Origin: a virus | Length of the DNA stretch: 33,773 nucleotides | IMG/VR virus record: IMGVR_UViG_3300005056_000019 | Location: 1 to 33,773 of that record | Reading direction: 5' to 3' (one strand) | In this document: piece after piece, positions 13,897 through 22,547 of the stretch | Position numbering within the stretch: the first letter of the stretch is position 1 | Layout of the letters: each line of letters opens with the position of its first letter | Made by a program: the position numbers and the translations under genes | Notes under the pieces: model-generated | The model's input: the letters and a program-made list of their open reading frames with translations, nothing else | What the model was told of the DNA's origin: nothing | The model's database searches: none

Positions 13897-14383
13897 ACTA
13901 GCTCCTCTTTTAATGGTTTCTTACATCAAAAGTATTGATGCAGCTCTTGAGGTTTTCGATGCGACAAAAACATTCAAAGAGCCGAGTGATTATGCTTCAT
14001 TTTATATTTTAAATGTAACTCCAGTATCTCCTCATGAAAACTTAGTAGATGAAACTGGAGTAAATGAGATTGACCACACTAAACAATTCACATACAAAGA
14101 AACTTCATACTTGATGATTAGAGTTGATTTTAGAGGAGATAATTGTTCGGACAATATGGCACTTTTTAAGAGTTCTTTCTTACTGGAAGCTCAGAGAGAA
14201 TTATTAAAAGAGGCTGGTTTTGGTTTCTTAGGTTTGAGTCCAGTTCAACCAATAAATAGCTTGAGAGATTCTAAAGCTAAATATGGTTTGACAACGACTC
14301 TCAAGCTGATAGGTTCAATATTAGTGACTGATGAAAGTCCTATTATAGATGACATCGTTATTGATGTCTCAAACACATTATAA
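13889..14383 (+). CDS. Neck/tail terminator-like protein (LIC_12616-like)
   Basis: 164 residues. SYLMIRVDFRGDNCSDNMALF followed by SSFLLEAQRELLKEAGFGFL resembles the gp12-like/LIC_12616 neck family, in which a conserved RVDF-RG-A segment precedes a helical LxxxxGF. It sits immediately before the sheath gene, the normal place of the tail terminator that stops tube growth. Confidence 0.62.
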   Translation: MYKLAPLLMVSYIKSIDAALEVFDATKTFKEPSDYASFYILNVTPVSPHENLVDETGVNEIDHTKQFTYKETSYLMIRVDFRGDNCSDNMALFKSSFLLEAQRELLKEAGFGFLGLSPVQPINSLRDSKAKYGLTTTLKLIGSILVTDESPIIDDIVIDVSNTL

Positions 14384-14392
14384 AGGAATAAT

Positions 14393-15433
14393 ATGGATAG
14401 TGTAAGAGCGAGTACGGTATCTCTCAAGAGTTACCCTAAAACGGCTTTCGATAGTATGCTTATTTTAACAGATAAAGCAACATTTGATGAACCATTTAGA
14501 GTTTATCAAGACCCAATAGGTTTTTTTGAGGATAACACTCATGATAATTTAGTTCAAGCTGGTTTAGTTATTTTTGGTCAAGAGCCAAAGATTACAACTG
14601 TGATAGTTGCTAAAACAGCTGTTAATTTAGACATTGGTGCATTGATGGTTGACATGGTCAATTTAGATGCAGTCCTTGATGTTGACTTCTTCAAAGTTGG
14701 AGTTATATCAGCTCACACAGATGACCAGTTAGTAGAACTAGCAAAGTTCATAGAGACTCAAGAGAATATGGCAACATTTTTCACGAACAATCCTCTAGTA
14801 ATTGCAATTGATAGTACAGACTTAGCAAGTCGCTTACAAGCAATAGGTATCAGAAAATCATCTGTATGGTATCACAAAGACAAAAGACTTGATATGGCTT
14901 TCACTTCAAGATTTTTAGGTGAAGACATAGGTCTTGTTTCTGCTAAATTCTTGGTTCTTAGTGGGATTGATTCTAGTGATTTAAGCTCTAGCGAATTATC
15001 GAACCTAGAGGGTAAAAACTGTAATGTTTATGACAGAGAGCGAAAAAAATATGTCATGACAAAGCAAGGTATCACACCAAGTGGCGAAAACATCAACAGT
15101 GTAGCTGGAGAGATATTTGTAAGTGTTACATGTATCGAAGCGACTTATGAAGTTTTACTTAATAACTCAAAAATCTCTTTCAATAAATTTGATTTGAAAA
15201 AAATTAGGTCTGCGATTATCTTCAAACTTAGAAGAGCTCAAAAACAAAAGATTATCGCTGAAGATGATGCAGAACTTGGAGCTGGTTTCTTAATAGCTGT
15301 AACTCCTCTAAGAGCTGAATCTAAAATAGAGTATGACATCAAGTATTTAGATGCTGGAACTCTTAAATGGGTAAGTATCAAATTTACATCTTACAAAGAT
15401 GATAATCAATTTAACATTGAAAGGACTGCATAA
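14393..15433 (+). CDS. Tail sheath protein (DUF3383-like)
   Basis: 346 residues. N-terminal SKSYPKTAF-like region followed by LILTDKATFD, a central FFTNNPLVIAID segment, SRFLGEDIGLVSAKF, and a C-terminal VTPLRAESKIEYDIKYLDAG. This matches the short contractile sheath family DUF3383. AAAGGA precedes the ATG. With the tube gene directly after (one-base overlap), it shows the virion is a myovirus type. Confidence 0.75.
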   Translation: MDSVRASTVSLKSYPKTAFDSMLILTDKATFDEPFRVYQDPIGFFEDNTHDNLVQAGLVIFGQEPKITTVIVAKTAVNLDIGALMVDMVNLDAVLDVDFFKVGVISAHTDDQLVELAKFIETQENMATFFTNNPLVIAIDSTDLASRLQAIGIRKSSVWYHKDKRLDMAFTSRFLGEDIGLVSAKFLVLSGIDSSDLSSSELSNLEGKNCNVYDRERKKYVMTKQGITPSGENINSVAGEIFVSVTCIEATYEVLLNNSKISFNKFDLKKIRSAIIFKLRRAQKQKIIAEDDAELGAGFLIAVTPLRAESKIEYDIKYLDAGTLKWVSIKFTSYKDDNQFNIERTA

Positions 15434-15840
15434 TGAGTTTTAAAACAGTAGCAAGTTTAATCAATCTTTTTTTAGAGGTTGGTGGTTTTAGAATAACTGG
15501 TTTTGCTGAAGATGCAATCAAAATCCAACTACCTGAATGGCTGATAACATCAAAAAAAGGTTTAGACAATGTGGCATGGTTAGCTCAACTTGACTCAGCT
15601 CAAGAGCTTGTAGCAACTGTTACTCTATCAGGAGACTCTCCATCCGTTAAAGTATTGAAAGGTTATGAGAAAGCAAAGCTTGTCATTCCTTTTCGTTTTG
15701 AGTGGGATGATATAGGTGTATTTATTGAAGCCTTAGATTGTATCGTTCAAGAGGTAGGTTCACTAGATGTTGGAACTGAGATGCCTGATGTTGTATTTGA
15801 AATTAAAATCAAAAACTTCATTGAGATGAAAGGTCTATAG
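15433..15840 (+). CDS. Tail tube protein (DUF3277-like)
   Basis: 135 residues. GGFRITGFAEDAIKIQLPE followed by LATVTLSGDSPSV-like repeats of beta strands fits the DUF3277 tube family, and DFIEALDCIVQEV-type helix follows. Its start overlaps the sheath stop. Forms the inner tube through which DNA passes. Assigned on both the sequence pattern and gene order. Confidence 0.65.
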   Translation: MSFKTVASLINLFLEVGGFRITGFAEDAIKIQLPEWLITSKKGLDNVAWLAQLDSAQELVATVTLSGDSPSVKVLKGYEKAKLVIPFRFEWDDIGVFIEALDCIVQEVGSLDVGTEMPDVVFEIKIKNFIEMKGL

Positions 15841-15841
15841 G

Positions 15842-16270
15842 ATGACTAAAGAACTTACTCCTGAGCAAGAAGCTCTACTTGCAGAGTGTAGTGAAAAATA
15901 TGAAGTAAGAGACTTTGCAACAACTACTGAGTCTCTTAACTACACTAGAAAAATGGCTTCGGCTATGTCAAATATGAAAGTTGATTTAGACTCGATGAAA
16001 GATGAAGATGTATCTGCAATTTTTGAGTTTTTTGACCCTACACTTATTAAGTATGTTGTAGATACATTCGTACTAAAAAAAGGTAAGAAAAAATCAAAAC
16101 CAGTTAACTATGAGAGAGAGTTTATAGGAGACTTTGGAATGCTTATGGGTGTTTTTCTTATGGCTGTTAAGCACTTAAGCGAAAAGGCAACTGGTGGAAA
16201 AAAGCCACAAGCTCCAGCTCAGGAAGAGACGGAGCAGATAAAATCGACAAAGAGGTCTTCGACCTCATAA
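15842..16270 (+). CDS. Tail assembly chaperone, zero-frame product (gpG-like)
   Basis: 142 residues, mostly helical and acidic in the first half (LTPEQEALLAECSEKYEVRD), then RKMASAMSNMKVDLDSMKD and LIKYVVDTFVLKKGKKKSK. Position between tube and tape measure is that of the lambda G gene. A slippery A-AAA-AAG at 16198-16204 lies in frame at residues 119-121. Slippage of -1 there joins the product to the downstream frame, giving a 226-residue G-GT-type fusion that ends at 16521. The zero-frame tail after the site is short and low-complexity (PQAPAQEETEQ). Confidence 0.7.
   Translation: MTKELTPEQEALLAECSEKYEVRDFATTTESLNYTRKMASAMSNMKVDLDSMKDEDVSAIFEFFDPTLIKYVVDTFVLKKGKKKSKPVNYEREFIGDFGMLMGVFLMAVKHLSEKATGGKKPQAPAQEETEQIKSTKRSSTS
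16198..16204 (+). other. Programmed -1 ribosomal frameshift site
   Basis: AAAAAAG read as A-AAA-AAG in the chaperone frame, the strongest type of bacterial slippery heptamer (as in dnaX). The -1 frame is open from 16171 to 16521 and encodes DKIDKEVFDLIKDSDLDIME upstream of the ATG at 16291. Confidence 0.65.
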
Positions 16271-16290
16271 AAGATAGCGATTTAGACATC

Positions 16291-16521
16291 ATGGAACTTC
16301 GATGTCTATCTCTAGTTAAAGCTGGTCTTGTATCTCACAAAGAAGTCTTAAATATGAACTTCCAAGAGTTTGAGAGACTAGAAAAATTTAACATTTTAAC
16401 CAACAAAATCGAAGAGAATCACTACAAAAAGAACTCTTCTCTTAAAGGCAAAAACCAAACTCCTGAAAAAACATCAGGAGCTTTAGTTATTAAAAATACT
16501 GGCGAATACGAAAGGACTTAA
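16291..16521 (+). CDS. Tail assembly chaperone extension (gpT-like part)
   Basis: 76 residues if counted from the ATG at 16291 (MELRCLSLVKAGLVSHKEVL), but no ribosome site precedes that ATG. The same frame is open upstream and reads sensibly as protein back to the slippery site at 16198, so it is most likely made as the C-terminal part of a frameshift fusion starting at 15842. The C-terminus is basic and probably flexible. It would bind tape measure during tail assembly, by analogy with lambda gpGT. Confidence 0.6.
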   Translation: MELRCLSLVKAGLVSHKEVLNMNFQEFERLEKFNILTNKIEENHYKKNSSLKGKNQTPEKTSGALVIKNTGEYERT

Positions 16522-16524
16522 ACT

Positions 16525-18075
16525 ATGACTATTGGAGATTTAACATACTCACTCGGTGCTGAATGGGATGAGGGTTCACTAAAAGGCATAGAAAATGGTT
16601 TTAAGAATGTAGCCAAAGGATTTATGACTGCTGTTGGTGTTGCAAGTGGTGCAATGGCTGGAACTTTTGCAGTTGTAAAAGAGTTTGCCGAGGCAAATGA
16701 TGAACTTGGAAAAATGGCACGAAATAGAGATATCGCAGTTGATAGTTTACAAGCATTACAGTACAGTTTTGAGGGTGCTGGTCTTGCTGGTTCTAAAGCT
16801 GGAGATGTACTTGAAGCACTTCAACAACAAAAAGAGAAATTTAAAACTGGTAAAGCTGATTATGAAGCCTTTGACAGAATAGGTGTAAATCCAAATGCAT
16901 ACTCAAATACAGAGGATTACTTTAATGCTGTTATAGATGGTTTAGGTAATTTAAAAGATGAAGCTACCAAAGCAGATTTAGCAAAAAGACTTCTTGGTTC
17001 TTCAGATATGAAAAATCTTATTGATGGTGGTTCTGAAGCAATTAAAAAACAAAAAGCAGAACTAAAAGAACTTGGTGTTTTAATAAGTAATCAAGATTAT
17101 AAAGAGTCTGCTGATTTTAATGCCACTCTCCTAAAAACAATGACTATATTAAAAGGTTTAGCAAATAAAGTAATGACTTCTATCATGCCTATATTTACTA
17201 AGCTTATGAAACAATTTAACTCTTTTATAGATGCAAATAAAGAGCTTTTATCATCAGGTCTCAAAACTTTTTTAAATGCAATCATAGATGGCTCCACTTT
17301 CTTTTTATCTCTTATAGGTCGAATTATAGAGCATTTAGGTGGTTTAAAAGTCATTGTAGCAGTTATCTCTGGACTCTTACTATTTTGGTACTATCCAATC
17401 ATTTTAATTACTGCTGGAATACTTGCTCTTATGCTTATCTTTGATGATGTTATGAGCTTCTTCAAAGGCGAAGACAGTTTGATAGCTGACTGGCTCGGTG
17501 TAGATGATATAGATGACTTTAAAAATCAGTTTCCAAAGATTACAGCAGTAGCTCAAGCTGTCGTAGATACCATGATAGGAATTTTCACTTATTTCAAAGA
17601 TACTTTTTTCAATATATGGGATTTAGTAACTGGAGCTATTAGTTTTGATGAGGCACTATCAAATCAAGTCGAGACAATTAATAACTTTTTAGAATCTATT
17701 GGAAACATATTTAACGACTTTGTAACTTGGATAGTTTCTCTCTTTGACTCAATAGATCTATTCGGTGGTATAAAAGACCAAATCAACGATATTAAAGACA
17801 CTGTATCAAGTTTTATCCCTGATATGCCTAGTTTAGAAAATGTTACCAGTACAGTCACAAATATGCTTCCGAGCATGGATAGTTTATCTTCTTTTATGGG
17901 CTTCCCTACTGCACCAGCTCCTCAACCAGTTCTAGCTCAAGCATCGCCACAAAGAGAGATGGTGGACTCATCTCAAACAACTACAAATACTTATCATATA
18001 AGTGCTTCAGTAGATGCAAAAAACAAAAGTATTAGTGAGGCAATTCAAGAAATCACTAATCCATCAGGATATTAA
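16525..18075 (+). CDS. Tail tape measure protein
   Basis: 516 residues, short for a tape measure and implying a short tail. N-terminal LTYSLGAEWDEGSLKGIENG and GMAGTFAVVKEFAEANDELG are typical, as is RNRDIAVDSLQALQYSFEGA-type sequence. A hydrophobic central region (about residues 275-310, VIVAVISGLLLFWYYPIIL) is the usual membrane-active part. The C-terminal region is low-complexity (APAPQPVLAQASPQ). Follows the chaperone by 3 bp. Confidence 0.82.
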   Translation: MTIGDLTYSLGAEWDEGSLKGIENGFKNVAKGFMTAVGVASGAMAGTFAVVKEFAEANDELGKMARNRDIAVDSLQALQYSFEGAGLAGSKAGDVLEALQQQKEKFKTGKADYEAFDRIGVNPNAYSNTEDYFNAVIDGLGNLKDEATKADLAKRLLGSSDMKNLIDGGSEAIKKQKAELKELGVLISNQDYKESADFNATLLKTMTILKGLANKVMTSIMPIFTKLMKQFNSFIDANKELLSSGLKTFLNAIIDGSTFFLSLIGRIIEHLGGLKVIVAVISGLLLFWYYPIILITAGILALMLIFDDVMSFFKGEDSLIADWLGVDDIDDFKNQFPKITAVAQAVVDTMIGIFTYFKDTFFNIWDLVTGAISFDEALSNQVETINNFLESIGNIFNDFVTWIVSLFDSIDLFGGIKDQINDIKDTVSSFIPDMPSLENVTSTVTNMLPSMDSLSSFMGFPTAPAPQPVLAQASPQREMVDSSQTTTNTYHISASVDAKNKSISEAIQEITNPSGY

Positions 18076-18077
18076 AA

Positions 18078-18593
18078 ATGCAGTATGATTTTAGTTACTA
18101 TGATACTAAAAAACATAAGTTTGGAAATATAGAACTTGATGCATTACTGTCTCAAGATATAACTCTTACAAACATTGTCTCAGAGCATCCATTAGAAACT
18201 GGAGAGATACTCAACGATGCAATTCATAATCAACCTTTGGAAATCTCATTTTCTGCTGTTATCTCAGATATGCCACAAAGCTCAACTGATGAACTTGTAA
18301 AGAGTTCTGACCTAGCAAACACTCTTCTTACTTCAAAATCTATATCAGGCTCTAAGAGTTTAAAAGCATGGATAGACCTATCAGCATTATGGAAAGCAAA
18401 ACAATTAGTTTCAATCACTTCTCCAGTACAAAGTGAACCATTTGAAGATATGGCTATTTTAAAAATTCATGTATCAGTAGAGAGTGTAAAAGGTATTACT
18501 TTTACAGTTGATTTGAAACAAGTTCTTATTACTGAAAATATTAAAAAAATGAACCTAGCTCCTGAAGTTGGAAAGCAAAGTGAGAGAGCATGA
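18078..18593 (+). CDS. Baseplate protein, Dit-like
   Basis: 171 residues. VSEHPLETGEILNDAIHN followed by PLEISFSAVISD is the N-terminal pattern of Dit-like baseplate proteins of small contractile phages (a distal-tail ring around the tube). GSKSLKAWIDLSALWKAKQL and VSITSPV continue the domain. It directly follows the tape measure and overlaps the next gene by 4 bp. Confidence 0.62.
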   Translation: MQYDFSYYDTKKHKFGNIELDALLSQDITLTNIVSEHPLETGEILNDAIHNQPLEISFSAVISDMPQSSTDELVKSSDLANTLLTSKSISGSKSLKAWIDLSALWKAKQLVSITSPVQSEPFEDMAILKIHVSVESVKGITFTVDLKQVLITENIKKMNLAPEVGKQSERA

Positions 18594-18841
18594 GTAAACT
18601 GACAAACAAACTATTTCAAACATACTCAAATGAGAGTGAAGTCATAAGAATAGATATCCTCTTCAATAATATTTTTAACTTCTTTTATTTTGAGACTTAT
18701 GAAAATGATGTACTTATCAAAGGTAATACTAGAATCGTAAACAACTATGAAAACGAGCATTTGAAATTCTCTTCTTTACGGGCTGATTATGCTTCGTTTG
18801 AAATGGTTGAGACTTTCACACTAGAGTTTAAAAATGACTAG
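18590..18841 (+). CDS. Small baseplate plug-like protein
   Basis: 83 residues. The core RIDILFNNIFNFFYFETYEN followed by DVLIKGNTRIVNNYE resembles the small baseplate plug family of Pam3-type contractile phages (DUF6983), where a strand-rich domain carries a conserved glycine before a hydrophobic strand. The gene order Dit-like, plug, hub, spike supports it. Family call is tentative. Confidence 0.5.
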   Translation: MSKLTNKLFQTYSNESEVIRIDILFNNIFNFFYFETYENDVLIKGNTRIVNNYENEHLKFSSLRADYASFEMVETFTLEFKND

Positions 18842-19685
18842 CACTTTATCTACTAGAAACATAAGTATTGTACTTAATGATAAATATGAAATAAATTTAG
18901 ATTTGCACATAAAAGTAAGTATTACTAAAAGTCGTTTAGCTCTTCCAAACTCTGCAAAATTAGAGATATTTAACATAAGCGAAAAAACATTTATAAGACT
19001 TAAAGCTGAACCATTAATCAAGGTCAGTATAGATGGCAAACAGAGCTTTACTGGTAAGGTCATAAATGTTCCAAATGAGTACAAAGGTACTTCATGGTTA
19101 TGTACTATTTATTGTAACGATGTTAGAACAAAACCTTTCAAAAAACCTCAGTATTTAGATATTCCAAAAGGTACAACAAACGAGGGTATTTTAAAAGCTA
19201 TGGCTTCATCTATATCTGATGTGAAGCTTGATACATCTGCATTTAGTGAGTGTGCAAAATCAAAAGGCTCTCTCTTGAAATCAATGGTTGTTGAGTTCAA
19301 AAAAGAGGGCGATATTATGGGAGCTATGCAGAACATGTTTAAAGGATGTGATGCAGAGGTTATCAAAGAAGATGGAACTGTTAAAATTCAGCATACTGGC
19401 TCAGTACCAAATCAAGCTAAACCTCTGAAGTTTGATAGACTCTTAGAATCTCCTAAACTCTCTCATAGAGATATAGAAGTGAAAATCCCTTTTAACTCAA
19501 AGGTAAAACTTGGATATGGCTTTGAGATACAACCAAAAAGCATAAGCACAAAAATAGAAGCTCCCTACACTTATAAAAATCAATTTGAATTAAAGACTTA
19601 TAGAATATCAGAGTTCACACATGTAGCTGATAACTTCACAACTACAGTCGCAATAACTACAATAAAAGGGTTAAATTTTGGATGA
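18834..19685 (+). CDS. Baseplate hub protein
   Basis: 283 residues. Beta-rich N-terminal domain (VSITKSRLALPNSAKLEIFN and VSIDGKQSFTGKVINV), central VGWTNEGILKAMASS-like segment actually read TTNEGILKAMASSISDVKL, and a C-terminal YTYKNQFELKTYRISEFTHV with a final TTTVAITTIKG strand. This order is that of hub proteins which join the tube to the spike. The next gene is a Gp138-like spike. Confidence 0.62.
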   Translation: MTSTLSTRNISIVLNDKYEINLDLHIKVSITKSRLALPNSAKLEIFNISEKTFIRLKAEPLIKVSIDGKQSFTGKVINVPNEYKGTSWLCTIYCNDVRTKPFKKPQYLDIPKGTTNEGILKAMASSISDVKLDTSAFSECAKSKGSLLKSMVVEFKKEGDIMGAMQNMFKGCDAEVIKEDGTVKIQHTGSVPNQAKPLKFDRLLESPKLSHRDIEVKIPFNSKVKLGYGFEIQPKSISTKIEAPYTYKNQFELKTYRISEFTHVADNFTTTVAITTIKGLNFG

Positions 19686-20352
19686 AATGCAACTGGTACT
19701 ATTTGACTACATGGAAAAACTCTTCTCTGATAAACTAGAGCAGATTTATACAATGCAACCAGCAACGATAATCTCATTTGATAGTGATGAGAATACTGTG
19801 AACTGTACTCTAGATAAAGAGGGAATCACACTTAAAGAGATTCCAATAACTTTATTTGGAAATCCTAGCAGTTATATCACTACACCAACACTAGAAGCTG
19901 GAACTAAAGGCTTGTTAATATTTTGTAAACATGATTTATATTCATGGATAGAAGATGATACAGATGCAGATGCAAAAACAGACTTCTCAAAGAACAATGC
20001 TTTTTTTCTTATAGGCTTGACTAATCACAATCACAAAATAACTTACAATCTAAATGCAGTTGAAATAAAGACTGATAAAGCAATAGAGATGTACTCAGAT
20101 AAACATGCTCGTATTCACTCAAAAGAGAAGTGTGACTTTGCAGCACCAAAAATATCGCTGACAAATTCAACTACAAATGATGAACTGTTTGCTTTGCTGG
20201 TTGATACATTAGATGAAATGAAAGCAATGGCAACTACTCTCTCTCAGTCAAAAGATATGACTTATCAAAAGTTACTTACTAACTCATCGGAGATAGCTGG
20301 ATATATATCTAAGTTTGGAGATTTAAGTGCAAAATATGGGAGCTTTAAATAA
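19678..20352 (+). CDS. Baseplate spike protein (Gp138/gpV-like)
   Basis: 224 residues from a TTG start; AAAGGG lies 7 nt upstream, while the first ATG (19687) would be 16 nt away. The N-terminal OB-like region (QPATIISFDSDENTVNCTL, then PTLEAGTKGLLIFCKHDL) matches the Gp138 family. A repetitive strand region (VEIKTDKAIEMYSDKHARIH) follows, as in membrane-piercing spikes. The start overlaps the hub gene by 8 bp. Confidence 0.68.
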   Translation: MDEMQLVLFDYMEKLFSDKLEQIYTMQPATIISFDSDENTVNCTLDKEGITLKEIPITLFGNPSSYITTPTLEAGTKGLLIFCKHDLYSWIEDDTDADAKTDFSKNNAFFLIGLTNHNHKITYNLNAVEIKTDKAIEMYSDKHARIHSKEKCDFAAPKISLTNSTTNDELFALLVDTLDEMKAMATTLSQSKDMTYQKLLTNSSEIAGYISKFGDLSAKYGSFK

Positions 20353-20708
20353 TGGATGATTTTAAAATAAAAATCTTAAAAGATGGTTTTCACTTTGACT
20401 ATGAAATATCATTTGAAAAAACTGATAGTTTTACTCAAAGAGTTCTACTGACTCTTAACACTTGGAAAAATGAGTTTGCATACGATACAGAGAAAGGCAT
20501 TGATTATCATCATGTTCTAAGTAACAAGATTCCAGCTCGTGCCTTAGAGTCTTTTTTCTTATCTTCTCTAAAAAAACAATTATCAGACTTTGATACTTTT
20601 GATAATTACACTCTTGATTATGACAAAACTGAACAAACAGCTCACATTAGCTTTAGAGCTTACTCGACTACTGGCGAAGTTGTTGAGATAAAAAACTTTG
20701 AGATATAA
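20352..20708 (+). CDS. Baseplate wedge protein, gp25/gpW-like
   Basis: 118 residues. QRVLLTLNTWKNEFAYDTEK followed by GIDYHHVLSNK matches the gp25-like/DUF2634 pattern (a helix, then an acidic GIDY or GIP turn). It sits between spike and J-like genes, the standard order for a wedge subunit. Starts at the spike stop with one-base overlap. Confidence 0.68.
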   Translation: MDDFKIKILKDGFHFDYEISFEKTDSFTQRVLLTLNTWKNEFAYDTEKGIDYHHVLSNKIPARALESFFLSSLKKQLSDFDTFDNYTLDYDKTEQTAHISFRAYSTTGEVVEIKNFEI

Positions 20709-20717
20709 AGGAAAAAT

Positions 20718-21860
20718 ATGTTTGATGAAAAAGGTAACTTAGTAATATCAACACTTAGTGAAAATAATGAGCTCTACCAAAAAGAGTATGAAAAAACTTT
20801 TGGACTGGTGGATATTGCTCCATCGTCTGCACTTGGTTCTGATCTAGCAATAACTGCTGAGATGAAAAAAATATCTGATGAGTTCACTCAAAATGCTTAT
20901 ATGCAAAATTCTCCATATGAAGCAACTGGCGAGGGCTTAGACAATCTTTGTTTTCTTGCAGGTATTACAAGAAAAATCAATGAACACTCGGTGTGTTTAG
21001 TAACTTTTAGTGGTGCAAACGACATCGTTATATCTAAGGGTACTGCAGTTAAAAATTCTTTAACAGATGAAGAATTTTTGACAAACGAGCAAGGCATCAT
21101 AATAGATGGAATATTTACAGTTTTTACAACTTCTGTCAATGCTGGTCGCATAGTGTGCAATGCTAATACTTTGACATTAACAGACCTCGAAAATGTGACT
21201 GTTAGTAATCCTCAAGATGGCTTCGTAGGTTTTTTAAAAGAGAGTGATACCGACCTGAGAAAACGACTAGAAACATACTCTAATTCATTAAATCCTACAG
21301 AGAATTTAATGAAGCAACTTCGCAACCTACGAAATGTAAAATATGTAAATGTAGAGTCAAATAAAGAGCTTGTAGCCGATGCAAATGGAATACCAGCTAA
21401 GAGTTCATCTATCATCGTATTAGGTGGAGAGAGCAAAGCCATAGCCAACGAAATACACACTAATCTTATATCTGATAAAAAGCTGGTAGGAACTACAAGT
21501 GAAGTAGTCGTTGAGAGTTTAACAAATAATGAATATGTATATTATTTTTCTAGACCTGACCCAGTACCAGTTACAGTTGAAGTTACAATCACAAAAGATG
21601 ATAGTTTTAATCCTGATGATGTAGGTGTTATCAAAGAGTCAATACTAGACTTCTTTTCTGATAAATTCTCAATAGCAAATGATGTACTAATTGACTCGCT
21701 ATATATTCCAATTCAGCAAGACTATAATAATAATAATCCTTTTTTTAGAGGCATAAACCAAGTAGCAATAAAACTTGACAATGCATCTGTAAATATACCG
21801 ATAGCCTACAATAAGTATGCAACTTTAAACTCTGATGATTTAATTATCATTGTTGTGTAA
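20718..21860 (+). CDS. Baseplate J-like protein
   Basis: 380 residues. AFTQNAYMQNSPYEATGEGL-like N-terminal segment (residues about 58-75), LDNLCFLAGITRKINEHS, VKNSLTDEEFLT and NPQDGFVGFLKESDTDLRKR, then a C-terminal DSLYIPIQQ region, all as in the gpJ/gp6 wedge family. AAAGGAAAAAT precedes the ATG. Forms the outer baseplate wedges that link the hub to fibres. Confidence 0.78.
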   Translation: MFDEKGNLVISTLSENNELYQKEYEKTFGLVDIAPSSALGSDLAITAEMKKISDEFTQNAYMQNSPYEATGEGLDNLCFLAGITRKINEHSVCLVTFSGANDIVISKGTAVKNSLTDEEFLTNEQGIIIDGIFTVFTTSVNAGRIVCNANTLTLTDLENVTVSNPQDGFVGFLKESDTDLRKRLETYSNSLNPTENLMKQLRNLRNVKYVNVESNKELVADANGIPAKSSSIIVLGGESKAIANEIHTNLISDKKLVGTTSEVVVESLTNNEYVYYFSRPDPVPVTVEVTITKDDSFNPDDVGVIKESILDFFSDKFSIANDVLIDSLYIPIQQDYNNNNPFFRGINQVAIKLDNASVNIPIAYNKYATLNSDDLIIIVV

Positions 21861-21872
21861 AAAGGCTATACG

Positions 21873-22538
21873 ATGGATATTCAAGCAGTAGCAGTTTCAC
21901 GAATAGCTGAACCTTTAAGTCGTGGCGAAAATATTAAAAAACTTCTTTCTCTACATGTAGGAATCTATGAAGATCAAGTGGAAAAAGCAATGACTCTTCA
22001 TGACCTCAAAAACATAGATAAATCATCTTCAAACTTTTTAGAATGGTTTGGTGTGCTAAAAGGTATTAAAAGACCAAAGACTACAATTAATAATGAAGTT
22101 TTAAACCAGTTCCTAAATGTAATGACTCCTGATAGATTAGGCTTTAGTGATATAGATATATCAAAGCCTTTATATTTTAATCAACTGAATTATTTTAAAG
22201 TTGGAGATTTAGAGTTTAAGAGAATAATAAAAGCATTTTGTTATCTGACAAATTTTAAGGGAACTGTTCCTGAATACTCATATATATTTAAAGAGCTCTT
22301 TGGTGTAGATGTTCAAATGAGACTAACCGATACTCTAGAATTTATCATAGAAGATACAAATACATTAACAATAGATGATATTTTAATAGTCACTTTAACT
22401 CCGGAACTTGAACAAACTAAAAACGCATTCTTTAAATCTCCCTACTCTCTTTTTTCCTTAAACTTCATTAATATTGAGGGAACGAAGCTAGACTTCACAA
22501 ATGATGTAACGACTTCATCATTTTACTTCTCTTTTTAA
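21873..22538 (+). CDS. Tail protein I-like (DUF2612-like)
   Basis: 221 residues. The sequence KAFCYLTNFKGTVPEYSYIF followed by KELFGVDVQ resembles the pattern of DUF2612/tail protein I, in which a short GT-P turn precedes a conserved helix. Lies between J-like and receptor-binding genes, as expected. A 22-bp stretch near its 3' end (22440-22461) is exactly repeated upstream of the portal gene. Confidence 0.62.
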   Translation: MDIQAVAVSRIAEPLSRGENIKKLLSLHVGIYEDQVEKAMTLHDLKNIDKSSSNFLEWFGVLKGIKRPKTTINNEVLNQFLNVMTPDRLGFSDIDISKPLYFNQLNYFKVGDLEFKRIIKAFCYLTNFKGTVPEYSYIFKELFGVDVQMRLTDTLEFIIEDTNTLTIDDILIVTLTPELEQTKNAFFKSPYSLFSLNFINIEGTKLDFTNDVTTSSFYFSF

Positions 22539-22547
22539 AGGAAAAAT

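Noticed and set aside
20131-20160. A further 24-bp repeat cluster in the spike gene
   Set aside because: AGTGTGACTTTGCAGCA resembles a unit from cluster D, but there is no second unit 24 bp before or after, so it is left out.
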